Shown here piece after piece: positions 7,757 through 14,575 of a stretch of 18,159 bases of DNA. The notes under the pieces are model-generated. The model was not told the DNA's origin. It saw only the letters and a program-made list of their open reading frames with translations, and searched no databases. The DNA is taken from positions 1 through 18,159 of the forward strand of contig FR901771.1 in the NCBI GenBank assembly GCA_000437675.1. The letters are read 5' to 3'. The stretch is from Prevotella sp. CAG:891. Its GTDB lineage: Bacteria > Bacteroidota > Bacteroidia > Bacteroidales > Bacteroidaceae. Both the position numbers and the translations under genes were made by a program. The stretch's first letter is position 1; each line of letters begins with the position of its first letter.

Positions 7757-8537
7757 CCTGTTTGGCCAGCAGAATGTCGCGCGGGTTTTTGGTATCGCGA
7801 ATGGCCCCCGAAGCGATTTTTGACGAATCGCCCACGCTGTCAACCTGAACAACGTAGTCGACGTAGCGTTCAGAAATCGAAGCCGGCGTGTTCGGGTAAT
7901 TCACCAGGTCGTCGGTCAGAATCACCACCTTGTCGGCATATTCGGCATCGGGTAGCGCATAGCCCAGCGAACCACAGATAGACTGTGCATTTTCAGAGCG
8001 TGAATAACCGCAGGCATTGCCCAGAGGGTCGGACGACGAAGCACCCAAAAAAGCCACATCAATGTGCAGTTCGCCCTTGGCAATAGCCGCTCCGCGTCCA
8101 CCGTGGCTACGGAAAACAACCGGGTTTTCCATCAAACCCAGTGAAATTTGGCGTGCCAGTTCGCCGCGCAGTCCCGAAGTAGATATTTGAGTGATTACGC
8201 CATTTTTAATGTGTTCGATGAGCGGTTCGTGCGTATCGAGCAAACTCGATGCAGCCAAATGCAGATTTTTGAATCCCATTTCAGCCAGTTTGCCGACCAC
8301 GAGGTTAACCACCTTGTCACCGCCACGGAAATGATGGTGAAACGAAATGGTCATGCCATCTTTCAGTCCGCTCTGTTTGATAGCCTCCTCCAGGCTCACC
8401 AGTTTGGGGCTATGTTGTTGTGCAACTGTTCGAGCTTCCGTTATTTTGCCATGATCATTGGAAGCATTGTACACGGCACTATTTAGTTTTTGCGCTGCAG
8501 CAGCAATGGCAGCGGCGCGTTCTTTGATCGTGTTCAT
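7713..8537 (-). CDS. citF: CitF N-terminal half (citrate lyase alpha subunit), separate ORF
   Basis: This 274-residue frame matches the first half of the alpha subunit, which swaps the acetyl group on the acyl carrier protein for citrate. Visible family segments are GMTISFHHHFRGGD (61-74), MGFKNLHLAASSL (87-99), SHGGRG (144-149), ELHIDVAFLGASSSDPLGN (156-174), CGSLGYALPDA (188-198) and QVDSVGDSSKIASGA (231-245). It ends abnormally: after AAKVIEHSGYL the frame reads LPR and stops at TGA (7713-7715), exactly where the 32-bp duplication begins. Its ATG (8535-8537) overlaps the citE stop as ATGA and is preceded by an unusually good AGGAGG. The reading frame keeps full family character up to the stop, so decay beyond the duplication is not evident. 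Confidence 0.9.
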   Translation of the reverse strand: MNTIKERAAAIAAAAQKLNSAVYNASNDHGKITEARTVAQQHSPKLVSLEEAIKQSGLKDGMTISFHHHFRGGDKVVNLVVGKLAEMGFKNLHLAASSLLDTHEPLIEHIKNGVITQISTSGLRGELARQISLGLMENPVVFRSHGGRGAAIAKGELHIDVAFLGASSSDPLGNACGYSRSENAQSICGSLGYALPDAEYADKVVILTDDLVNYPNTPASISERYVDYVVQVDSVGDSSKIASGAIRDTKNPRDILLAKQAAKVIEHSGYLLPR

Positions 8538-9421
8538 AAGTCCTCCTCTTTTAAAATACCCGATGCAATGGCCAGATTGATGGTACGTTGTGCCCTGATA
8601 ACCACGGGGCGGTCAATCATTTTACCGTTCAGTGCAATAACACCCGAGCCTTTGGCCTCGGCCTCCTTGATAGCAGCAATGATGGCCCGCGCTTTGGTAA
8701 TTTCCTTTTCCTTGGGTGCAAACACTTCGTTGATTACTTCGATTTGTCGCGGGTTGATGATTGATTTTCCATCGAATCCCAATGTTTTGATGTATTCCAC
8801 CTCCTGTCGGAAGGTTTCCATATCGTTCAGGTTCGAGTAAACGGTGTCGAGTGCATCGATGCCTGCTGCACGTGCAGCCACAACGATTGTTTCGCGCGCC
8901 AGACGTAGTTCGTCGCCACCCGGAGTACGTTGCGCTTTGAGGTTGGCGCAATAATCTTCGGCTCCCAATGCGATGCCCATCATGCGGGGCGAAGCCGTAG
9001 CAATGGCATACGCATTGACAATGCCAAGTGTGCTTTCGATGGCAGCCATGATTTTGGTACGTCCCACGCAGCCCAATTCGCGTTCGACGCGTTCAATTTC
9101 GCGTTCCACCTCAACCACTTCTTCGGCAGTTTCGGTTTTAGGCATACGAATCACGTCCACACCGGCTTTCACCACAGCTTCGATGTCTTTTTTTCCGTAC
9201 GGAGTATTGAGGGGGTTAATGCGCACCACCATTTCGGTGTTGCCGTAATCTACTGTTTTCAGTGCTTGATACACAAGCAGTCGTGCCGCATCCTTTTCGG
9301 CCATCGTAACGGAGTCTTCGAGGTCGAGCATTATGGAGTCGGGACCGTATATATGTGCATCGGCCATCATGCCCGGATTATTTCCCGGCACGAACATCAT
9401 GGTTCTTCTTAGTCTTTGCAT
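8534..9421 (-). CDS. citE: CitE, citrate lyase beta subunit (citryl-ACP lyase)
   Basis: Cleaves citryl-ACP to oxaloacetate and acetyl-ACP, the second half-reaction of citrate lyase. The 295-residue length is normal. Family motifs are RRTMMFVPGNNPGMM (5-19), DSIMLDLEDSV (about 28-38) with the catalytic-site acidic residues, EMVVRINPLNTPYG, IMAAIESTLGIVNAY, GIALGAEDYCANL and GFDGKSIINPRQ, which together form the HpcH/HpaI-type TIM barrel with Mg-binding acidic residues. It lies 190 bp after citD; that gap has A- and T-runs and the small stem TGAGC / GCTCA but no gene or clear promoter. The stop overlaps the citF start by 4 bp. Confidence 0.95.
   Translation of the reverse strand: MQRLRRTMMFVPGNNPGMMADAHIYGPDSIMLDLEDSVTMAEKDAARLLVYQALKTVDYGNTEMVVRINPLNTPYGKKDIEAVVKAGVDVIRMPKTETAEEVVEVEREIERVERELGCVGRTKIMAAIESTLGIVNAYAIATASPRMMGIALGAEDYCANLKAQRTPGGDELRLARETIVVAARAAGIDALDTVYSNLNDMETFRQEVEYIKTLGFDGKSIINPRQIEVINEVFAPKEKEITKARAIIAAIKEAEAKGSGVIALNGKMIDRPVVIRAQRTINLAIASGILKEEDL
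8542..8547 (-). promoter_or_regulatory. AGGAGG ribosome binding site before citF
   Basis: AGGAGG lies 4 nt before the citF ATG, inside the last codons of citE (they encode Lys-Glu-Glu-Asp-Leu). Canonical Shine-Dalgarno sequences are uncommon in this phylum. It supports the chosen citF start and strong coupling with citE, although it may simply result from the codons used there. Confidence 0.55.
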
Positions 9422-9611
9422 CTGCTGAATGATTTAAGGGGGTTGAATGTAAAGAAAATCAGCAATCAGAAAAAAAAACGGGAACCGCTTAATTCTTTTT
9501 TTAAAAACGGAGAAGGCAGAAACTGCAATGAACGCGGCATGTGAAACCGGCTTGCTGTGCCCGTTGCCCTTTGTTGAGCGTTTAGGCTCAGTCTTTTTTT
9601 TTACAGGTTTC

Positions 9612-9893
9612 TTAATCCTGCCAAACGTCCACGCCGGTGGCACGAACCACGGCGGCCGTTGTACGGGCACGGATGGTGCAGTCGAGTGCGCCTTTGTCAA
9701 TGGCTTCGATGCGGGCATCCGTCACACCCAATTCGCCCACAGTTTCTTTGATGACGTTTTTAATTTGTTCGCCAAACTGATAAGCCACGGTGCTTTCAAG
9801 GTTAATTTCAAGTCCGGGATGTTCAGCGGGAAAAATCTGAATCATTATGTCGCCGGATTCCAGGGTTCCGGCCTGCGAACAATTTATTTTCAT
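9612..9893 (-). CDS. citD: CitD, citrate lyase gamma subunit (acyl carrier protein)
   Basis: A 93-residue carrier protein holding the phosphoribosyl-dephospho-CoA prosthetic group on which acetyl and citryl intermediates are exchanged. The modification site is the serine (residue 13) in AGTLESGDIMI (8-18), and the C-terminal half has the family segment DKGALDCTIRARTTAAVVRA. The length is typical. It is the first gene of the operon, 25-35 nt downstream of a strong promoter match. Its presence with citE, citF, citX and citC-citG completes the set needed for a mature lyase. Confidence 0.95.
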   Translation of the reverse strand: MKINCSQAGTLESGDIMIQIFPAEHPGLEINLESTVAYQFGEQIKNVIKETVGELGVTDARIEAIDKGALDCTIRARTTAAVVRATGVDVWQD

Positions 9894-9924
9894 GGCTATA
9901 AGGTTTTAAGGATAGGTTGTTTCG

Positions 9925-9956
9925 CAAATCTATGGGTTTTTCAAATGCGCTCCAAA
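9925..9956 (-). promoter_or_regulatory. Bacteroidetes-type promoter of the citrate lyase operon
   Basis: On the minus strand TTTG (9953-9956) is followed after exactly 20 bp by TAGATTTG (9925-9932), a full match to the Bacteroidetes primary sigma consensus TTTG-N19-21-TAnnTTTG. Transcription would start about 25 nt before the citD ATG. A partial inverted repeat, TTCAAAT (9940-9946) and ATTTGAA (9959-9965), overlaps the -33 box and could be an operator. Confidence 0.8.
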
Positions 9957-10117
9957 TAATTTGAACGTAAAAATCTTTAAAATTTCATCCTTTGTTTTGT
10001 TAGCTCAGTTGTGCAATTATTACTTAATGAGCGTAATTTGATAAATATCTTCGCATCTATTCAGTAAAAAATCGTTTTTTATGTCAGAACGCCCCAAAAG
10101 CTATTTACCCTGCAAAC

Positions 10118-10170
10118 AAAAAGAGCAGCAAACGAGTTCCCCGTCAGGAGCTTGTTTGCTGCTCTTTTTT
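10118..10170 (-). terminator. Strong terminator of trkH, probably bidirectional
   Basis: A 19-bp stem with one mismatch is formed by 10118-10136 and 10151-10169 (left arm AAAAAGAGCAGCAAACGAG) over a 14-nt loop. Both strands end in a T-run (A-run at 10118-10122 and T-run at 10164-10170), so it can terminate either way. It sits about 70 bp past the trkH stop and isolates trkH from the cit promoter. Confidence 0.9.
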
Positions 10171-10238
10171 TAGTGGTTTAGGGCTGAACAAATGCCTTCG
10201 TTACAGTGTGCCATGCAGTCAGCCGGTAATGCCTTTTG

Positions 10239-11636
10239 CTACACAGCTATGTCGTGCTTTCCCTTGATAGACTCTTCCTTGCCGGCCAGCATGACATTGC
10301 CAAAGGTAATAACCCCCACACGCCCAATGTACATGAGCAAAACGAGTACCACTTTGCTGCCAATGGTAATGTCCGACAAAATGCCCGAAGTCAGTCCGGC
10401 AGTAGCCAAAGCCGACACAGCCTCGAAAGAAATTTTCAGAAAGTCGGCATCGTCGGGTTCAAACAAACCAATCAGGTAAATGCCAACGAAAAGAATAAAG
10501 GTGTAGAACAACACGGTGGTTAGGGCCGAAGTAATGCGGTAGCGTGGAATGACATTGCCGCAAAGCGAAACTTTGTTGCGAAACTCCAAAGCGCATTTCG
10601 TGTAGGCATATAATGCCGAAATCGTGGTAGACTTCAAGCCGCCGCCTGTGCCCGATGGCGATGCACCGATATACATGGTGATGGTAAGTATCAGCAGCGA
10701 AATGGGAACCATTTGGCTTACGTCGACAGTGTTGTAGCCCACCGTAGTCATGGCCGAAATGGACTGAAACAGCGAAGCCATCCACCGTTCGCCCACGGGC
10801 AGATGCTGAAATGAATCTTCGCAAAAGTACAAGTGGACGGTTCCCCACAGGGCCAGCAGGCCGGTAATCGACATGATTACCTTGGTGGTAAAACTGATTT
10901 TGTAATGCTTTTGCGTAATCCATTTGCTAATGTCGGTCATCATGATAAAACCCATGGCACCGGCGATACACAGCACCATGATGACGACGTTGACATACAC
11001 ATCCGACTGAAACTGCATCAAATTGTCGGAGTAAATGCTGAATCCTGCCGTACAGAACGCCGACACGGAGTGAAACATAGCCGACCACACCGGTTGGGCT
11101 GTGCCTTGCAACAGAAAGTAAGGACAGAGCAGCACAAAACCAAGCAGCTCAAAGGAAAATGTATATTTCACAATGCTTTTCAGCATCACCTCCGAATCGA
11201 AAGTATCGGGAACGGCAAACTGAATTTGAAAGAGTTTGGCCTTGTCGCTGCCGAACCGTCCGGTGAGTTTCAGCATCACGTACGATGAAAGCGTCATGTA
11301 GCCCAAACCACCCATTTGAATCAGCAGCAGGATGACGAACTGACCAAAAAAAGTATAAGCTGAGGCTACATCGACAGTGGCCAGTCCGGTGGTAGATATG
11401 GCACTGACCACGGTGAACAGATGGTCGATGAACGGAATATCGCACTTCGACGAAACGGGCAGTAACAGCAGCAGGGTGCCTATCAGCGAATAACCTGCAT
11501 ACACAGCCATAATTTGCTTTTGAGGCATATCAGACTTCACTCCGAAACAAATGAACTGTTCTAACGAGGTTTTCATCAATTTACGTCTGACTGTTTTCAA
11601 AGCATTACGGTATATGTTTACCAGTTTTTTTGTCAT
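10239..11636 (-). CDS. trkH: TrkH/KtrB-family potassium uptake channel subunit
   Basis: Inner-membrane K+ translocating subunit, 465 residues, with about 8-10 hydrophobic helices and the four pore loops of this superfamily: TTGLA (82-86), CTAGFS (195-200), TTVGYN (297-302) and ATAGLTSG (411-418), each with the filter glycine. GASPSGTGGGLKSTT (324-338) is the conserved cytoplasmic-loop motif. The basic N-terminus (residues 1-40) is cytoplasmic; Met21 and Met37 are other possible starts. These channels normally work with a cytoplasmic NAD/ATP-binding TrkA/KtrA protein; none is encoded next to it here, so the partner must lie elsewhere. Element A begins 61 bp upstream of the start and carries an outward -7-like TAATTTTG toward this gene. 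Unrelated in function to the cit genes. Confidence 0.92.
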   Translation of the reverse strand: MTKKLVNIYRNALKTVRRKLMKTSLEQFICFGVKSDMPQKQIMAVYAGYSLIGTLLLLLPVSSKCDIPFIDHLFTVVSAISTTGLATVDVASAYTFFGQFVILLLIQMGGLGYMTLSSYVMLKLTGRFGSDKAKLFQIQFAVPDTFDSEVMLKSIVKYTFSFELLGFVLLCPYFLLQGTAQPVWSAMFHSVSAFCTAGFSIYSDNLMQFQSDVYVNVVIMVLCIAGAMGFIMMTDISKWITQKHYKISFTTKVIMSITGLLALWGTVHLYFCEDSFQHLPVGERWMASLFQSISAMTTVGYNTVDVSQMVPISLLILTITMYIGASPSGTGGGLKSTTISALYAYTKCALEFRNKVSLCGNVIPRYRITSALTTVLFYTFILFVGIYLIGLFEPDDADFLKISFEAVSALATAGLTSGILSDITIGSKVVLVLLMYIGRVGVITFGNVMLAGKEESIKGKHDIAV

Positions 11637-11697
11637 GATTTTGTAAATTACTACTTAACACATGGTGCAGACTCTGAAAGTGTTCAAAGTCGGCATT

Positions 11698-12000
11698 TAA
11701 GTAGGTGTTCAAAATTATTTTTACATTTGAATTGCGTTATTGTGCCGTAGTTGTTTGTTCTGTGCGAATGTCAGTGCAAACCGAATGCAGAGCGACGAGA
11801 GCTTGCTCTCAAGAGCTATGCTGAGGTGCAGCCTGACTTGGCGAAGCAGTGGAGCATAGCGGGCTATGTGACTGAGCTCAGGGCAAACCAAAATCAGTGC
11901 AAACCGAATGCAGAATATGAAAGCTCGCTGGTGCAAGAACGTGATTCAAAGTAAAAATACTTCGATAGAATTATATTAAATAATTTTGAACACCTACTTA
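11698..12000 (+). mobile_element. Element A: 303-bp MITE-like palindromic repeat
   Basis: The ends are 23-bp perfect inverted repeats: TAAGTAGGTGTTC then AAAATTATTT at 11698-11720, mirrored at 11978-12000. Inside, both flanks match element B almost base for base (reversed), but A has extra middle sequence: two direct copies of CAGTGCAAACCGAATGCAGA (about 11772 and 11895) and the hairpin GAGAGC / GCTCTC (11797-11810). The shared core hairpin is at 11851-11874. No transposase is present; a 67-codon frame across it repeats QCKPNAE and is not considered a gene. Its right end abuts a truncated SDR copy. TA at each end could be a target duplication, pointing to mobilisation in trans by an IS630/mariner-like enzyme, which is inference. 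Confidence 0.75.
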
Positions 12001-12227
12001 ACGGACGAAACACCGAGAAGTTGAACGAAATGAGGGAAATACTTACCCATTCGGACGTAGAGGGTCTGACCCTACCTGTTACAAAGGCATACAACCTTTC
12101 GCCGACAGCGACATTGCCGACGTGATGCTGTACGCAGCCAATACACCCGAATATAGGCAAATAGCCGAGGTGCTGGTGTTGGCAACACATCTGGCCAATG
12201 GGCAGCACCATGGTGCGCCAAGCGTAA
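11998..12227 (+). pseudogene. Decayed duplicate of the YdfG-like SDR gene
   Basis: Two pieces are recognisably the SDR gene at 14576-15334. Piece one (11998 to about 12077) matches from TTAACGGACGAAACACCG through CTGACCCT, the region after the nucleotide-binding motif. Piece two (about 12080-12227) matches from TACAAAGGCAT to the normal TAA, encoding LYAANTPEYRQIAEVLVLATH. About 439 bp between them, including the catalytic Tyr/Lys, are missing. The 5' part is replaced by the right end of element A, and there is a 1-bp insertion near the 3' end. The deletion is not a multiple of three, so this is a non-functional remnant. Nucleotide similarity to the intact gene remains high. Confidence 0.88.
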
Positions 12228-12353
12228 TGGGCTGCACAGCATGCCAGTGCGTTTCGGCTTTACGTGCAATGAGGCAGTCGTTTCAAACAGCTATTTTGCA
12301 CACAAAGCCGAAGCGCATAAATGTCATACCCGTTTAATTTTGTAAAGAAGAAA

Positions 12354-12554
12354 ATGACACCTCCCTCCATAGCAACTTCATCGCGCGAGGAACGGCGTGC
12401 CTTTGTCGCCGAGCAATGGGAATGTCTGAACCATTGTCCGTCGTGCGGCAAATGCGCCATACTCAAGGGGAAAGACCCCGAAGAACTCTATGCTGACTAC
12501 ATCGAGGGTAAACGCTCCTATTTTGATGTTTCGCTGGAGATCAGAAAGCGCTGA
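12354..12554 (+). CDS. Small Cys-rich protein of unknown function, translationally coupled to an MBL hydrolase
   Basis: A 66-residue cytoplasmic protein. The centre has four cysteines and a histidine in CLNHCPSCGKC (positions C-x3-C-x2-C-x2-C), which could bind a metal. It is followed by a compact acidic/aromatic tail ending EGKRSYFDVSLEIRKR. I recall similar short proteins in Prevotella-like genomes but know no function. I take ATG 12354 rather than the in-frame ATG at 12321 because an A/G-rich stretch (AAGAAGAAA) precedes it and the protein character starts there. TAATTTTG (12335-12342) resembles a -7 box but would give almost no leader. Its TGA overlaps the next ATG (TGATG), so the two proteins are probably made together. 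Confidence 0.7.
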   Translation: MTPPSIATSSREERRAFVAEQWECLNHCPSCGKCAILKGKDPEELYADYIEGKRSYFDVSLEIRKR

Positions 12555-13375
12555 TGCCCACGTCCCGTCTTTCCCTTCCCCAATCATTATTCACCTCAGT
12601 TTTGAATACCCCCTTGCAAATCACCTACATCTTCCACAGCGGTTTTCTGGTCGAAACCGCAACCTGCCTGCTCGTTTTCGACTATTGGCTCGACCCCTCT
12701 TATGTCATTCCGCGCATACTCCGCCCCGACCAGTCGAAGCCCATCTACGTCTTCGTCAGTCATTTTCACGAGGACCACTTTACCCCTGGCATTTTTGCCT
12801 GGCGTAAGCAAGTGCCTCGTGTCACCTACCTGCTTTCGAAGGATGTGCTGAAACACCGCAGGGCACAAGCAGCTGAGGCCGACGTGTGGCTGGCCAAAGG
12901 TGCAAGTTGGCAAAACGAACACCTGAAAGTGTGGGCCACCGGCAGCAACGACAGCGGCGTGAGCTGGATTGTCGAGGTCGAGGGCAAACGCCTGTTTCAT
13001 GCCGGCGACCTCTGCAACTGGTATGCCCGCTTTTTGGCCGATACCCCTCCGCCCACTTGCGTCCAAACCGAATTCGGCACGCAAGTCAATCCCTTGGCCG
13101 AAGAAAAACGCTACTTGGGCGAACTCAAGGACATTCGCAAACTCACCGACCACTTCGACGTTGTGTTCTTTCCCGTCGATGCCCGCATTGGCAACGGATA
13201 TACTTTAGGAGCCCGCCAATTCATTGCCCGTTTTCAAGTAGGCCTGTTTGTGCCCATGCACTTTGTATTGAGTGGTTTCGAAAGTGCCTGGCGTATGGAA
13301 CCCTATTGCCAGGAAAAAAACATCCCTTTTTGGCGCATCAACCGCGAAGGAGCCGTTTGTTCCTTTCCCTTGTAG
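12554..13375 (+). CDS. Metallo-beta-lactamase-fold hydrolase
   Basis: A 273-residue cytoplasmic protein without a signal peptide. Metal ligands of the MBL fold are visible: SHFHEDHF gives H70, H72, D74 and H75; FHAGDLCNW gives H149 and D152; and FVPMHFV gives a late H236. The start FHSGFLVE is typical of the UlaG/RomA-like side of the superfamily, but the substrate cannot be deduced. The first 20 residues are not conserved-looking and may be a product of coupling, since the ATG lies in TGATG with the upstream Cys-rich gene. It carries no damage. The pairing suggests the Cys-rich partner acts with this enzyme, which is inference. Confidence 0.85.
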   Translation: MPTSRLSLPQSLFTSVLNTPLQITYIFHSGFLVETATCLLVFDYWLDPSYVIPRILRPDQSKPIYVFVSHFHEDHFTPGIFAWRKQVPRVTYLLSKDVLKHRRAQAAEADVWLAKGASWQNEHLKVWATGSNDSGVSWIVEVEGKRLFHAGDLCNWYARFLADTPPPTCVQTEFGTQVNPLAEEKRYLGELKDIRKLTDHFDVVFFPVDARIGNGYTLGARQFIARFQVGLFVPMHFVLSGFESAWRMEPYCQEKNIPFWRINREGAVCSFPL

Positions 13376-13386
13376 CAAAAAAAGAA

Positions 13387-13394
13387 TAAATTTG
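13387..13394 (+). promoter_or_regulatory. Promoter -7 element before the metallopeptidase gene
   Basis: TAAATTTG matches TAnnTTTG exactly, 48 bp before the ATG and just after the MBL gene stop. No TTTG lies at the standard 19-21 bp upstream (the nearest is about 27 bp), so the -33 half is weak. Confidence 0.45.
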
Positions 13395-13442
13395 CTGCGG
13401 AATGAAGGAAAAAATTAAAACCATCAACGATAAATACTACTT

Positions 13443-14414
13443 ATGAACAACTTATTTCGAATGATTTTTTGCGGGCTGTTTCTGCTTGTTGCCCAGGGAG
13501 TAGCTGCTAGTACTCAGTATGCTGACACTATCCGTTTTCGTTTTGCCACAGTGGAAGAGGCGCAGACTCTTTTAGGCAGCGATGATGCGTTCACCCGCGG
13601 GTGGAGCGAATTCGACATCCATTCCCGTTTGCAAAAGACCACCGGGACCAAGGCCGAACTGATTGCTTTCAAGCAAAGGGAAGTGCGGGCTTGGACGGAG
13701 CAGGAAAAGCAACTGATTTGGCAGGATATGCTGGCTCTCAACCAGATTATCCGCAATGAAGGCTACCGCTTGCCTTTACCCGATGAGGTGGTGCTGGTGA
13801 AGTCGACGATGAAAGATGAAGGGAGTGCCGGCGGCTATACGCAGGCCAACTGGATTGCACTTTCTGACGAATGGATCAAACAGGCCAATGAAAAGGGACG
13901 CCGCACGTTGCTCTTGCACGAACTGTCGCATATACTGACGCGAAACAGCGCAGACTACAAGAAGAATCTGTATGCTGCTTTAGGATTTAGCATTGCTCCC
14001 AATGGCATGGAATATCCGGCAGAACTGCTCAAGACCCGTATTTCGAACCCCGATATTGCGGCTTACGACAGCTATGGCCCCTTTACGGTGAAAGGTGGCA
14101 AGGTGGAGCAGTGTGCCATGTATCTCTATGCCGACCGTCCTTACACCGGTGGCATTTTCTTTGAATATGTAAAGGTGGCGTTTGTGCCGTATGATAAGGA
14201 CATGAAGGCAAAGCGAGATGCAGACGGAAAGGTGATTGTGTATGGCATGGAGGATATCGAGGATTTTGCCCAGCGGGTGGGTAAGAATACCAATTATATC
14301 ATTCATCCGGAAGAAATTCTGGCGGAGAATTTTGTGTTGGCTTTTCTTGATACCCCCGATGTGCCGACTCCAGCACTGAAGGAGCGGGTTCGCAAGGTAT
14401 TGTTCTTTAGGTAA
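13443..14414 (+). CDS. Secreted HExxH zinc metallopeptidase-like protein
   Basis: A 323-residue exported protein. The N-terminus MNNLFRMIFCGLFLLVAQGV followed by AAS is a signal peptide with likely cleavage near residue 22-23 and no lipobox cysteine after it. TLLLHELSHILT (155-166) holds the zinc-binding motif HELSH (159-163). A conserved-looking acidic helix HPEEILAENFVLAF (288-301) follows about 125 residues later and would supply the third ligand, most likely Glu295, giving a gluzincin-like site. I cannot assign a named family or substrate. It is monocistronic in appearance, with its own -7 box upstream and the SDR promoter downstream. Confidence 0.75.
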   Translation: MNNLFRMIFCGLFLLVAQGVAASTQYADTIRFRFATVEEAQTLLGSDDAFTRGWSEFDIHSRLQKTTGTKAELIAFKQREVRAWTEQEKQLIWQDMLALNQIIRNEGYRLPLPDEVVLVKSTMKDEGSAGGYTQANWIALSDEWIKQANEKGRRTLLLHELSHILTRNSADYKKNLYAALGFSIAPNGMEYPAELLKTRISNPDIAAYDSYGPFTVKGGKVEQCAMYLYADRPYTGGIFFEYVKVAFVPYDKDMKAKRDADGKVIVYGMEDIEDFAQRVGKNTNYIIHPEEILAENFVLAFLDTPDVPTPALKERVRKVLFFR

Positions 14415-14456
14415 TGCAGTTGCGTTGTCGCGTGCATACACCTACTTATATAATGC

Positions 14457-14488
14457 TTTGGTAAACTCGTTCAAATTACCTACTTTTG
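14457..14488 (+). promoter_or_regulatory. Bacteroidetes-type promoter of the SDR gene
   Basis: TTTG (14457-14460), 20 bp, then TACTTTTG (14481-14488): a complete match to the phylum consensus. It implies a leader of about 80 nt and rules out the upstream in-frame ATG at 14486, which would lie ahead of the start of transcription. Confidence 0.8.
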
Positions 14489-14575
14489 CAACCACCTACA
14501 ATGACTGTGGTTACCCCTACAAACCGTAAGGGAACCCAAATTTTCTTCGAATCCCATTCAAATCAAACCATCACC

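Noticed and set aside
9434..9718. 94-codon minus-strand ORF between citD and citE
   Set aside because: It overlaps citD in another frame and is low-complexity basic sequence.
10081..10173. 30-codon ORF running through the trkH terminator
   Set aside because: Half of it is the terminator hairpin itself; no evidence of translation.
11751..11954. 67-codon ORF across element A
   Set aside because: Its repeats (QCKPNAE twice) come from direct repeats in the element. Element B lacks this middle part, so it is not a conserved product.
12246..12353. Short open stretch after the SDR remnant (MPVRFGFTCNEAVV...)
   Set aside because: Only about 34 codons; I recognise no family and could not separate it from chance.
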